This document shows positions 7,776 through 15,567 of a DNA stretch of 26,293 nucleotides, piece after piece; the stretch's first letter is position 1; each line of letters opens with the position of its first letter. The notes under the pieces were generated by a model. The model had not been told where the DNA came from and made no database searches. It saw only the letters and a program-made list of their open reading frames with translations. The stretch is taken from positions 1-26,293 of the forward strand of contig JAGQUE010000108.1 in NCBI GenBank assembly GCA_020438665.1, written 5' to 3'. The DNA is from Nocardioidaceae bacterium (lineage in GTDB: Bacteria; Actinomycetota; Actinomycetes; Propionibacteriales; Nocardioidaceae). Position numbers and translations under genes: made by a program.

Positions 7776-8450
7776 ATGGGTGACCCCCGAGCCCGCCTCA
7801 CCGCCACCGAGGTCCGCGAGGCCGGCCTGGCCGACTGGCGGCTGCTGATGGGACGGATCCGGGCACGCTTCAGCACGGGCGACTTCGCCGCGGGCATGGG
7901 TCTGGTCAACGCCGTCGCCGAGGCGGCGGAGCGGGCCGACCACCATCCCGACGTCACGATCACCTATGGCGACGTGATCGTGAGCCTGTCCAGCCACGAC
8001 GTCCACGGCATCACCAGTCGCGACCTCGACCTGGCCCGCGAGATCAGCGCCCTGGCTGCCGAGCGCGGCCTGGCCGCCGACGTGGCGGGGCTGACCCAGC
8101 TCGACATCGGCCTCGACACCGGCAGGGGGGCGGAGCTGGCGCCGTTCTATGCGGCCCTGCTCGGCAGCACCGTCCAGCGCGGCGAGCCGGTCGACGCGAC
8201 CGGCCAGGTCCCGACGATCTGGTGGCAGGACCGGCACGACCTCGACCCCGACCATGCCCTGCCCGAGCAGTCCTTCGAGCAGCGCTGGCACTTCGATGTC
8301 TGGGTCCCCGAGGACGACGCGCCGCGCCGGCTGCAGGCCGTCCTCGACGCCGGCGGGCGCTTGGTCAGTGACCGCGCCGCGCCGTCCTATTGGGTCGTCG
8401 AGGACGCCGACGGCAACCGCTCCTGCATCTGTACGACGGTCGGTCGCTGA
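7776..8450 (+). CDS. Pterin-4a-carbinolamine dehydratase fused to a VOC domain
   Basis: A 224-aa two-domain protein. Residues 1-100 form a pterin-4a-carbinolamine dehydratase (PCD/DCoH/PhhB) domain with the catalytic DHHPDVTITYGDV block (HHP at 56-58) and SSHDVHGITSRDLDLA (His74). PCD regenerates oxidised tetrahydrobiopterin after aromatic amino acid hydroxylation. Residues 106-224 form a VOC (glyoxalase/bleomycin-resistance-like) domain with beta-strand starts QLDIGLD, RWHFDVWV and WVVEDADGN. Stand-alone PCDs are about 100 aa, so this is a real fusion in one frame. The ATG at 7776 has GGAG 5 nt upstream. No phenylalanine hydroxylase is nearby, so the partner reaction and the role of the VOC half are open. 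Confidence 0.88.
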   Translation: MGDPRARLTATEVREAGLADWRLLMGRIRARFSTGDFAAGMGLVNAVAEAAERADHHPDVTITYGDVIVSLSSHDVHGITSRDLDLAREISALAAERGLAADVAGLTQLDIGLDTGRGAELAPFYAALLGSTVQRGEPVDATGQVPTIWWQDRHDLDPDHALPEQSFEQRWHFDVWVPEDDAPRRLQAVLDAGGRLVSDRAAPSYWVVEDADGNRSCICTTVGR

Positions 8451-8499
8451 CCGAGCGGCCCCGGACGAGCGAAGGCCTGGCAGGCGAAGGCCGGACAAG

Positions 8500-8539
8500 C
8501 GAAGACCGCTGGGAGTCTCGGGTCACCCAGCGGTCTTCG
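8500..8539. terminator. 14-bp inverted repeat after the PCD-VOC gene
   Basis: CGAAGACCGCTGGG (8500-8513) is exactly complementary to 8526-8539, with a 12-nt loop. It begins 50 nt after the PCD-VOC stop codon and is its likely terminator. On the minus strand it also follows the 21-codon ORF by 25 nt. There is no T-tract on either side. Confidence 0.6.
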
Positions 8540-8563
8540 GAGAACCTGATGCTAAGGCAGACC

Positions 8564-8629
8564 TCAGCTCGAGTGTCGCTCACGTGCCTCAACTCTTCGC
8601 ATTGTGGCCGTCGTCCGGTTTCCCGACAT
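8564..8629 (-). CDS. Possible 21-aa basic peptide
   Basis: Minus-strand ATG at 8629 with GGAAG 5 nt upstream opens a 21-codon frame (MSGNRTTATM then an R/E-rich end). The stop codon is followed after 25 nt by the 14-bp inverted repeat. This resembles a miniature transcription unit or leader peptide, but no conserved -10 box is evident and the peptide matches nothing I know. It could easily be chance. Confidence 0.2.
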   Translation of the reverse strand: MSGNRTTATMRRVEARERHSS

Positions 8630-8720
8630 ATTCACTTCCAGAGGTGTGATCCATTCGCCGCCCGTTCGGGGGACACCACACCCTCGACCGCCTAGCGTCG
8701 TCGGTGGCACAACCCCCCCA

Positions 8721-8763
8721 CAGCGAAGCCGCCTGACATCTCGGGAATCAGGCGGCTTCGCTG
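8721..8763. terminator. 16-bp inverted repeat after the ABC exporter gene
   Basis: CAGCGAAGCCGCCTGA (8721-8736) is exactly complementary to 8748-8763, with an 11-nt loop. It lies 64 nt beyond the stop codon of the minus-strand exporter gene and probably ends its transcript. No T-tract follows on either strand. Confidence 0.65.
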
Positions 8764-8826
8764 TCGTCCACGGTCGAGCGACGAGCGAGCCAGGACGGCG
8801 ACGGGCGACGCGCCAGCGCGGCGAGG

Positions 8827-11800
8827 TCAGCCGGCGAGGTGTCCCCACCGACCCGAGAGCTGGGCCCACGGTCCCTGGTCGACGACGGCACCGTCGGCGA
8901 GGACGACCACCCGGTCGGCCTGGGCGAGTGCCGCCGCCTTGCTGGTGGCACCCACCACCGTGGCGCTGGAGGCGCGGAGTGCCTGCCACAGCTCGATCTC
9001 GGTGGCGGCGTCGAGCGCCGAGGAGACGTCGTCGGCGAGCAGCACCTCGGCCTCGCAGGCGAGCGCCCGCGCCAGGGCGAGGCGCTGGACCTGACCACCG
9101 GACAAGCGCACGCCACGATGACCGACGAGCGCGTCCGGGCCGCCGGCCTCGACCACGTCGCGTCCCAGCCGGGCGGTCTCGATCGCGGGCAGCGGATCAC
9201 GGTCGGCGTGGTCGAGGGCGATGTTGCCGGCGAACGTCCCCGAGAGGACGCGCGGCACCTGACCCACGATGGCGATCCTGCCCGGCCGCAGGTCGAGCTC
9301 GGGGTCGGTGACGTGGCGGTCGTTCCAGTGGATCTCCCCCGTGGCCGACACCAGGCCGGCCAGCGCCCCGAGCAGGCTCGACTTGCCCGAGCCGACCTGG
9401 CCCAGCAGCAGCACCAGCTCACCGGCGGTGACGGTGAGGTCGACGTCGGTGACACCGACGGTGCCATCGTCGTGGATCGCGGTCACCCGCCGGAGCGTCA
9501 GCTCGCGCAGGGGCTCGCGCGCCGCAGGCACCGGGTCGGGCGCCGCACCCGTCTTGAGGTCGATGCCGGGCGGCAGCGCCGTGATGTCGCCGCCTCCGGC
9601 CAGCGCACTGGTCGCGCGCATCCAGGCGCGCACACCGGGAGCCTCGGTCACGACCGCGCCGGCCACCCGGCCGAACCAGTCGAAACCGCTCACGGCATTG
9701 GTCATCAGCAGGGTGGTCGCCAGGCCCCAGTGGCCGGTCACCAGGCCGGCCCAGGCGGCGACGACGCCGGCCTGCACCATCACGACGGGGACGCCGTCGA
9801 GCATCGCCTGGATCCGGTGTTCTCGCACCGCTGCCCCCACCCTGCTGCCGTCGACCTCGGCGAGGTGGGCGTGGATCGCGGGCGTCGCCGCAGCGAGCTT
9901 GACCGTGCGGACCGAGTCGAGCGCCGACACCAGCGACCGGCCGAACCGGGCCCGCGCGGCGGACGAGGCCGCCGCCGACCGGCCGGCGATCCGACGCCCC
10001 AGCGACGACGCCAGCGCCGCGGACACCATGACGACGAGCAGGATGCCGCCCGCGAGGAGCGTGCCGGCCACGACCGAGGTGATGACCACGATCGCGAGCC
10101 CGTTGAGCAGGTCGACCCAGCGGTCGGCGTAGCGCGTGATCCGGTCGGCGTCCATGGCTCGCGCGACGGCCTCGCCCGGCGGGGTGCGGACCAGGCGGCG
10201 CTGCATCGTCTGACCGTGGAGCACGGCGGTGCGCACGCTGAGCTGCACCGAGACCCACCACCGCGGATAGACCCAGAACGCCTGGGAGAGCAGCAGCGGC
10301 GACACCAGCAGCGACCCGACCAGGGCCAGCACCAGCAGCCACGGCTGGTCGCCCCGCTGGAGCGAGGTGACCAGGTGCCCCCACACCCAGCCGGTGATCG
10401 CGCCGAACGCCCCAGTGATGGCCGAGACAAGGAACAGCCCCATGCCGGCCAGGCCCCAGGAGGGGTTGGAGGTCATCGCGCGGAAGGTCGTCCGGGTCAG
10501 GCTCGGGGTCGGTGCGAGCACGGGCGTGGGCGGCGGCGTCGTCGTACGGCGTGCGGTGCCGATGACATGGCCGTCGACCGCGTCGCGCACGACCGCGGAG
10601 GCCTCGTCGACCACGACGACCGGAGCGTCGAGATCGTCGATGTCGCCGGTCTCGGCGGAGGCTTCGAGGAGACGGCGGAAAGGTCCTTGGGTGCGGGCCA
10701 GCTCATCACGCGGGCCATGCTGGACGACCCGGCCGCGCTCGAGCACGGCGACCTGCTCGGCGCGCTCGATCGTCGAGAGCCGGTGGGCGACGAGCAGGCC
10801 GGTGCGCCCGGCCAGCAGCCGTCCGGCGGCGGCGACGACGCGCGCCTCGGTGACGGGGTCCATCCGGGCCGTCGCCTCGTCGAGGATCACGACCTTGACG
10901 TCGCGCACGAGCAGCCGGGCGAACGCGACGAGCTGCTCCTCGCCGGCCGAGAGGCTCGTGCCACCGGGGCCGAGCAGGGTGTCGAGGCCGTCGGGCAGGC
11001 CAGCGACCCAGGCCGTCAGCCCCAGGGTCTCGATCGCCGCCTCGACGGCGCCCCGCGGGATGTCGGCGAAGAGGGTGACGTTGTCCACCAGTGAGCCCGC
11101 GAGGATCTCGGTGCGCTGGGTGACGACGCCGACGTCGGCGCGCAGCGCCTGGAGATCGAGGTCGCGCACGTCGACGCCGCCGAGGAAGACCTGCCCGGGC
11201 TCGGGCTCGACCGCCCGGGACAACAGGCTCGCCAACGTGGACTTGCCCGAGCCGGTGCGCCCGACCAAGGCGCAGGTGTGGCCGGCGGGCACGGTGAGGC
11301 TGACGTCCTCGAGGGCGAAGGTGCCGTGCTCATAGGCGAAGTGGAGGTCGCGGAACTCGACGTCGAGCCGGTCGTGATCGAGCGGCCGGCCGCCCTCGGG
11401 CTCGGCCGGCGAGGCGAGCATCCCGCGCAGGCGCAGCACGGCACCGAAGCCGGCCTGCAGGTCGGGCAGGTGACGGGCGAGCATGTCGACCTGGCCCACG
11501 AACGTCGACGTGACAAGGAAGAGGGTGACCAGCGACGCCGTGGTGAGTCGGTCACTCACGACGAGCGAGACCCCGACGATGCCGACGCCGGCGAGCAGGC
11601 CGTGGAGCAAGGTCCCCGTGCGGCGGGTGACGCGGACCTCGAGCTCGAGGACCGCCTTGAGCCGCCGCAGGACCTCGGCGGCGAGCTGGGCGCTGCGCCG
11701 CATCACGTGGGCCTGACCCAGGCTCGTGCGGAGGTCGTCGCGCGCCGCGACGCCCTCCTCCATGACGGCGGCGTGGTCGGTCCAGGCCATCTCCTCGAGC

Positions 11801-12390
11801 ACCTTGCGCTCGGCGATCCCCGGCAGCAGCGGCCGCGCCGCCGCGATGGCCAGCACTGCGGCGACGGGGAACAGCAGGAACGCCGGCCACCAGGTGAACC
11901 CGGCGACCAGCCACAGCGGACCGGCGGCCAGCACGGTGCGCGCCGCCATCCAGACCGACCAGCGAAGCAGCTGGCCGACCTCGTGGGTGTCGTCGTCGAT
12001 CCGGTCGAGGATCTCGCCCACGGCCTGCTCGGTGAGGTCGGGCAACGGCTGGGCGAGGGCGGCCTCGAGGAGGTCGGCGCGCAGCGCCCCCTCGGCGCGG
12101 TCGACGATCACGAACCAGCCCGTCTTGGCGACGGTGTCGATCAGCGCCCCGCCGACCACGCACAGCGCGAGGACCAGCACGAGCCGCCCGGTCGCCTCGT
12201 CGGTCAGCCGCCCGGCGACCACCGACCCGAGCGAGGCCAGCGTCGCGGCGACCAGCGACCCGAACAGTGCCGCCCCGGTGGCCGGCCGCTTGAGCCGACG
12301 CCAGTCGACCGGTGTCCTGCCCTGCGGAAGGGCACCGCCGGCGGTGACGGTCGTCGTGCCATCGGGCGCAGGCAGGACGGAGAAGGACAC
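8827..12390 (-). CDS. Fused ABC exporter, TMD-NBD-TMD-NBD, with one degenerate ATP site
   Basis: An 1187-aa exporter with both half-transporters in one chain. TMD1 covers about residues 40-325. NBD1 is about 340-575: A-loop Tyr353, Walker A GRTGSGKS (377-384), Q424, signature LSAGE (480-484), Walker B VVILDE (500-505), His536. TMD2 is about 640-930. NBD2 is about 963-1187: Walker A GQVGSGKS (997-1004), Q1044, signature LSGGQ (1096-1100), Walker B LLADD, with Asp1121 in place of the catalytic Glu and Ser1150 where the switch His is expected. NBD2 also lacks an A-loop aromatic residue. NBD1 Walker motifs plus NBD2 LSGGQ form a consensus site; the other composite site is degenerate. The GTG at 12390 lies 6 nt after a TAGGTT box. 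Substrate is unknown; the gene stands alone, with no biosynthetic or regulator gene beside it. Confidence 0.93.
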   Translation of the reverse strand: MSFSVLPAPDGTTTVTAGGALPQGRTPVDWRRLKRPATGAALFGSLVAATLASLGSVVAGRLTDEATGRLVLVLALCVVGGALIDTVAKTGWFVIVDRAEGALRADLLEAALAQPLPDLTEQAVGEILDRIDDDTHEVGQLLRWSVWMAARTVLAAGPLWLVAGFTWWPAFLLFPVAAVLAIAAARPLLPGIAERKVLEEMAWTDHAAVMEEGVAARDDLRTSLGQAHVMRRSAQLAAEVLRRLKAVLELEVRVTRRTGTLLHGLLAGVGIVGVSLVVSDRLTTASLVTLFLVTSTFVGQVDMLARHLPDLQAGFGAVLRLRGMLASPAEPEGGRPLDHDRLDVEFRDLHFAYEHGTFALEDVSLTVPAGHTCALVGRTGSGKSTLASLLSRAVEPEPGQVFLGGVDVRDLDLQALRADVGVVTQRTEILAGSLVDNVTLFADIPRGAVEAAIETLGLTAWVAGLPDGLDTLLGPGGTSLSAGEEQLVAFARLLVRDVKVVILDEATARMDPVTEARVVAAAGRLLAGRTGLLVAHRLSTIERAEQVAVLERGRVVQHGPRDELARTQGPFRRLLEASAETGDIDDLDAPVVVVDEASAVVRDAVDGHVIGTARRTTTPPPTPVLAPTPSLTRTTFRAMTSNPSWGLAGMGLFLVSAITGAFGAITGWVWGHLVTSLQRGDQPWLLVLALVGSLLVSPLLLSQAFWVYPRWWVSVQLSVRTAVLHGQTMQRRLVRTPPGEAVARAMDADRITRYADRWVDLLNGLAIVVITSVVAGTLLAGGILLVVMVSAALASSLGRRIAGRSAAASSAARARFGRSLVSALDSVRTVKLAAATPAIHAHLAEVDGSRVGAAVREHRIQAMLDGVPVVMVQAGVVAAWAGLVTGHWGLATTLLMTNAVSGFDWFGRVAGAVVTEAPGVRAWMRATSALAGGGDITALPPGIDLKTGAAPDPVPAAREPLRELTLRRVTAIHDDGTVGVTDVDLTVTAGELVLLLGQVGSGKSSLLGALAGLVSATGEIHWNDRHVTDPELDLRPGRIAIVGQVPRVLSGTFAGNIALDHADRDPLPAIETARLGRDVVEAGGPDALVGHRGVRLSGGQVQRLALARALACEAEVLLADDVSSALDAATEIELWQALRASSATVVGATSKAAALAQADRVVVLADGAVVDQGPWAQLSGRWGHLAG

Positions 12391-12396
12391 CAGACC

Positions 12397-12402
12397 AACC
12401 TA
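12397..12402 (-). promoter_or_regulatory. Candidate -10 box (TAGGTT) of the ABC exporter gene, leaderless
   Basis: Minus-strand TAGGTT is followed by 6 nt and the GTG start at 12390. A TTCGCG at 18 nt spacing is a poor -35. No good Shine-Dalgarno sequence is present, in keeping with leaderless translation. Confidence 0.5.
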
Positions 12403-12535
12403 GGTAGTGCCTCCGACATCCGCGAATCGATTAAGGATCCCGTCGGCCGCATCGCGCAGCCGGCCGCTGAGCGCAGCGATGTTGGCCCCCGGCGGGCACA
12501 GGAGGATCGGGCGCGGGCCCCCCGGTCGCCTCGAC

Positions 12536-12541
12536 TATGCT
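12536..12541 (+). promoter_or_regulatory. Candidate -10 box (TATGCT) of the nfeD-flotillin operon
   Basis: TATGCT lies 49 nt before the NfeD start at 12591; the predicted leader is about 43 nt and contains a G-rich ribosome-binding region. No clear -35 element. Confidence 0.4.
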
Positions 12542-12590
12542 CCTGGCTCGGGCCCGGTCGGGCCGGTTCTTCCACGGGGGCGGTGACTCG

Positions 12591-13097
12591 ATGACGACCT
12601 TCCTGGTCATCGGTGTGGTCGGGCTCGTCATCCTCACGATCTCGCTGCTGGCCGGCGACCTCCTCGACGGCGCGTTCGACGCGCTCGCCGCCGGAGACTG
12701 GTTCTCCAGCGCGGTCATCGGGGGCTTCGTGTCCGCCTTCGGCTTCGGTGGGGCGCTGACGCTCGGCCTCGGGGGATCGATGGCGGTCGCCGTACCGGTC
12801 GGGGTCGCGGCCGGCGCCGGGTTCGGCTGGTTCGCCGCCTGGCTCACCCGCCTCATCAGGGGCGGCAGCAGCGACGAGGTCGTCAACCCTTCCGACGCCG
12901 TCGGCCATCCCGCCACGGTGCTGGTGGAGATCCCCGAAGGCGGCTTCGGCGTCGTACGCCTCCGCCTCGGCGGCCACGTCCTCCAATACAACGCGCGCTG
13001 CGACACCACCCAAACCGCCGGCGCGGACGTCTATGTCACTGAAGTGCTCTCGCCGACCGCCGTGGCCGTGGCCCCGGTCTGGTCCGAACTGACCTGA
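12591..13097 (+). CDS. NfeD-family membrane protein, flotillin partner
   Basis: A 168-aa membrane protein with hydrophobic segments at about residues 3-22, 42-62 and 64-90, followed by a soluble OB-fold-like C-terminal domain (about 105-168, starting at GHPATVLVEIPEGGFGVVRL). This is the short, protease-less NfeD type (like Bacillus YuaF), which accompanies flotillins in membrane microdomains. The gene lies 10 nt upstream of a flotillin gene on the same strand, the classical NfeD-flotillin operon, and this context is the strongest support. The ATG at 12591 sits directly before the first membrane segment. The OB domain is presumed to face the cytoplasm. Confidence 0.82.
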   Translation: MTTFLVIGVVGLVILTISLLAGDLLDGAFDALAAGDWFSSAVIGGFVSAFGFGGALTLGLGGSMAVAVPVGVAAGAGFGWFAAWLTRLIRGGSSDEVVNPSDAVGHPATVLVEIPEGGFGVVRLRLGGHVLQYNARCDTTQTAGADVYVTEVLSPTAVAVAPVWSELT

Positions 13098-13107
13098 AAG
13101 GCCGCCC

Positions 13108-14610
13108 ATGAACAACCCCGTCATCGTGTCCATCGTGGGGTTCGTCGTCCTCCTGGTGCTCGTGGTCCTGCTGGTCACCAGCCGCTACAAGGTGGCCGGC
13201 CCCAACCAGGCGTTCATCGTCACCGGCCGCAAAGGCAAGGCGGTGCTCAACCCGGAGACCGGATCGCTGACCACCGACCTGTCGGGCCAGAAGGTGATCC
13301 TCGGCGGCGGCACCTTCGTGATCCCCTTCGTCCAGAAGCTGGCGACGATGGACCTGTCCAGCCGGCGCATCTCGGTCCAGATCCGCGGGGCCGTGTCCGG
13401 GCAGGGCATCAAGCTGAACGTCGAGGGGGTCGCGATCGTCAAGGTCGGCGGCAACGCCGATCAGATCCGCTTGGCGGCCCAGCGGTTCCTGAGCCAGCAG
13501 CAAGACGTCGAGCCGTTCACCCAGGAGGTGCTCGCCGGCGCGCTGCGCTCCATCGTGGGCGGGTTGACCGTCGAGCAGATCATCCGTGACCGGGCGGCGT
13601 TCGCCCAGCGCGTCGCCGACGAGTCGGAGAACTCGCTGACCGGCCAGGGCCTGATCCTCGACACGTTCCAGATCCAGGACGTCACCGACGACGGCACCTA
13701 CCTCGCCGACCTCGGGCGCCCCGAGGCGGCGCGCATCGGCCAGGCTGCGGCGATCGCCGAGGCCGAGGCGCGCCGGGCCGCCGAGCAGGCACGGATCAAG
13801 GCCGAGGAAGAGATCGCGATCGCGCAGCGGACGCTGGCGCTCAAGCAGGCCGAGATCAAGTCCGAGACCGACGCCGCCGCCGCCAACGCGGCCGCCAGCG
13901 GGCCGCTGGCCCAGGCCGAGCGCGACCAGTCGATCCTCGCCGAGCAGGAGAAGGTCGCCGTACGCCAGGCGGCGCTGACCGAGCGCAAGCTGGAGACCGA
14001 GGTCCGCAAGCCGGCCGACGCCGCCCGCTACCGCGTGGAGCAGGAGGCGGAGGCCAACCGCAACGCCGAGATCGCCGGGGCCGAGGCCCGCAAGGCCGCG
14101 GTCATCGCGGCCGCCGAGGCCAAGGCCGAGGAGGCACGCCTGAGCGGTGAGGCCGAGAAGCAGAAGCGCTCGGCCCTCGCAGAGGCCGAGGCGATCGAGG
14201 GCGAGCGCCGCGGCGCGGCCGAGCGCGCCCGCCGTGTCGCGGAGGCCGAGGCCACCCGCGCCGAGGGCGAGGCCACGGCCGCCGCGACGCTGGCCGTCGG
14301 GCAGGCGGAGGCGGAGGCGATGGACAAGCGCGCCGCCGCGTTCGCCAACTACAACGAGGCCGCCGTCCTGCAGATGCTGGTCGAGGTCCTGCCGCAGGTC
14401 GCCCGCGAGGTGGCCGCACCCATCGCCGCCATCGACGACCTGACGATCGTCTCCGCCGACGGCGCCGGCGCCCTGCCCAAGCAGGTCGTCGACAACGTCA
14501 CCCAGACGCTGGCGATGCTCAAGACGTCCACCGGCCTGGATCTCGCGGGCGTCATCCAGCGGGCGGTCGAGGGCAGGTCACTGCCGACGGCCGAGGCTGC
14601 AGACGCCTGA
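13108..14610 (+). CDS. Flotillin (SPFH/band 7 scaffold protein)
   Basis: A 500-aa flotillin. One N-terminal membrane anchor (about residues 4-24, VIVSIVGFVVLLVLVVLLV) is followed by the SPFH/PHB domain (about 28-190; GPNQAFIVTGRKGK, GGGTFVIPFVQK). A long Ala/Glu-rich coiled coil covers about 200-410, with many EAEA/EARKAA repeats. The C-terminal part (about 415-500) matches flotillin oligomerisation regions (NYNEAAVLQMLVEVLPQVA). Flotillins assemble into large cages that organise lipid domains and membrane complexes. The gene is co-transcribed with nfeD (10-nt gap, AAAGG ribosome-binding site). Tyr codons here are all TAC, unlike its neighbours, which is common in well-expressed genes. Confidence 0.95.
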   Translation: MNNPVIVSIVGFVVLLVLVVLLVTSRYKVAGPNQAFIVTGRKGKAVLNPETGSLTTDLSGQKVILGGGTFVIPFVQKLATMDLSSRRISVQIRGAVSGQGIKLNVEGVAIVKVGGNADQIRLAAQRFLSQQQDVEPFTQEVLAGALRSIVGGLTVEQIIRDRAAFAQRVADESENSLTGQGLILDTFQIQDVTDDGTYLADLGRPEAARIGQAAAIAEAEARRAAEQARIKAEEEIAIAQRTLALKQAEIKSETDAAAANAAASGPLAQAERDQSILAEQEKVAVRQAALTERKLETEVRKPADAARYRVEQEAEANRNAEIAGAEARKAAVIAAAEAKAEEARLSGEAEKQKRSALAEAEAIEGERRGAAERARRVAEAEATRAEGEATAAATLAVGQAEAEAMDKRAAAFANYNEAAVLQMLVEVLPQVAREVAAPIAAIDDLTIVSADGAGALPKQVVDNVTQTLAMLKTSTGLDLAGVIQRAVEGRSLPTAEAADA

Positions 14611-14616
14611 GCCCGG

Positions 14617-14632
14617 GCGCGGCGCACCGCGC
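14617..14632. terminator. Short hairpin between convergent flotillin and Tudor-like genes
   Basis: GCGCGG (14617-14622), loop CGCA, CCGCGC (14627-14632). It lies in the 21-bp gap between the two stop codons and overlaps the last base of the minus-strand stop. It could serve both strands, but it is short and has no T-tract. Confidence 0.35.
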
Positions 14633-14853
14633 TAGAGCTTGGACATCTTGGCGAACGGGCTCGGGATCCGGACCGTCTGGTTGGTGAAGTCCACGGTCGC
14701 GCCATCGGCGTCGACGCTGATCACTTGTCCGAGGCCATAGACGTCGTGGGAGACCCGATCATCCACGGCGTACTGCTCGATGACCGGCTCGGGCTCCTGC
14801 CGGAAGGGACTGTTGGCGAGTTGTCGGCGTCGCCACGCCGGAGAGGTTGACAT
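14632..14853 (-). CDS. Small Tudor/UvrD-C-like domain protein
   Basis: A 73-aa protein. A basic, R-rich N-terminus (SPAWRRRQLANSPFRQ) is followed by a compact beta-barrel-like segment, DRVSHDVYGLGQVISVDADG and FTNQTVRIPSPFAKMSKL. The D-R-V-x-H-x-x-(Y/F)-G-x-G-x-V pattern is that of the Tudor-like C-terminal domain of UvrD/PcrA helicases and of RNA-polymerase-interacting domains (CarD/TRCF type). This suggests binding to RNA polymerase or nucleic acid, but function is unknown. The ATG at 14853 has GGAGGTG directly before it, unusually close for a ribosome-binding site, so a slightly different start is possible. Confidence 0.65.
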   Translation of the reverse strand: MSTSPAWRRRQLANSPFRQEPEPVIEQYAVDDRVSHDVYGLGQVISVDADGATVDFTNQTVRIPSPFAKMSKL

Positions 14854-15040
14854 CACCTCCAGTGTGCCCCCCGACGGGCCGCTCCGGAACCCTCCCGTGC
14901 GTTGCGCGCCATCCGGCATGGCTCCCTCCGGACACGACGGCGCATGCGGCCACCCCGCAGCGACCGCGCTGACCTCCTCGGGATCGATATCTGGGGCATC
15001 CCCGCCAGTGATGCCGGCCTCGCAGAGCACACTGGGCGGT

Positions 15041-15511
15041 ATGGTCGAGATGGTGGGCGCTGCGGTGGGGACCGCGATCGCCGAGGCGGCGCAGTTGTTG
15101 TTCGACTTCAATGCGGAGTACGACATGCCGTCGCCGCCGGTCGCCGAGGTGACCGAGCGACTGGCGCACCTGATCGAGGGCGACCACGTCGTCATCCTCG
15201 TGGTCCGCGAGCCGGAGTCGCAGGCGGCGGTCGGGGTCGCGATGCTGCGCCTGTATCCGTCGCTCTGGTCCTCCGCCCAGGAGGCCTATCTGGCCGAGCT
15301 CTATGTCGTCCCGTCACACCGGGGCCAGGGCTTCGGGCGCGCCCTCATCACCGACGTCCTCGCGATGGCCCGCGACCGCGGCGCGGACTATGTGTTCCTG
15401 GTCACCAGCGAGGAGGACACGCTCGCCCACCGGCTCTATGCGGCAGCCGGCTTCCGCCGTACCGAGGGCGCCGACGGGCCCGCCATGCTCGCCTTCGAGC
15501 GTGAGCTGTGA
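15041..15511 (+). CDS. GNAT-family N-acetyltransferase
   Basis: A 156-aa GNAT acetyltransferase. Motif A, which binds acetyl-CoA, reads ELYVVPSHRGQGFGRALI (the R-G-Q-G-F-G core). Before it lies the beta-4 strand region AYLAELYV, and after it VFLVTSEEDTLAHRLYAAAGFRR, a typical motif B (Y-AAGF). The acceptor substrate cannot be inferred. I chose the ATG at 15041 because the first conserved strand and helix (VEMVGAAVGTAIAEAAQLLF) begin directly after it; an ATG at 15011 and longer starts are possible and there is no strong ribosome-binding site to decide. Confidence 0.82.
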   Translation: MVEMVGAAVGTAIAEAAQLLFDFNAEYDMPSPPVAEVTERLAHLIEGDHVVILVVREPESQAAVGVAMLRLYPSLWSSAQEAYLAELYVVPSHRGQGFGRALITDVLAMARDRGADYVFLVTSEEDTLAHRLYAAAGFRRTEGADGPAMLAFEREL

Positions 15512-15525
15512 GCACCTCGCAGGCC

Positions 15526-15531
15526 TAGGGT
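15526..15531 (+). promoter_or_regulatory. Candidate -10 box (TAGGGT) of the zinc-ribbon gene
   Basis: TAGGGT lies 37 nt before the GTG at 15568, giving a leader of about 29 nt with the GGAGG ribosome-binding site. No good -35 is visible. Confidence 0.4.
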
Positions 15532-15567
15532 CGGGCCATCGATCTTCGACCAGCGACGGAGGCCTAC

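Larger units (their letters stand above)
8451..8826. other. Gene-poor 376-bp gap with two strong inverted repeats
   Basis: No conserved protein gene is visible. The gap holds three imperfect repeats of a GCGAAGRCC core (8469-8477, 8484-8492, 8499-8507), a 14-bp inverted repeat (8500-8539), a possible 21-codon minus-strand ORF (8564-8629) with a ribosome-binding site, a TAGCGT box on the plus strand (8693-8698), a C-tract, and a 16-bp inverted repeat (8721-8763). The flanking genes converge, so both repeats may simply be terminators. Confidence 0.6.

Noticed and set aside
8552..8567. Possible iron-regulator (IdeR/DmdR) box, CTAAGG-N4-CCTCAG
   Set aside because: Only about 11 of 19 positions match the consensus as I recall it, and no gene starts downstream on either strand in a suitable position.
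8839..11094. Long plus-strand open frame of 751 codons opposite the ABC exporter
   Set aside because: Its composition (R, G, H, D-rich) and lack of any motif show that it mirrors the ABC gene, whose Walker motifs leave no doubt about the coding strand.
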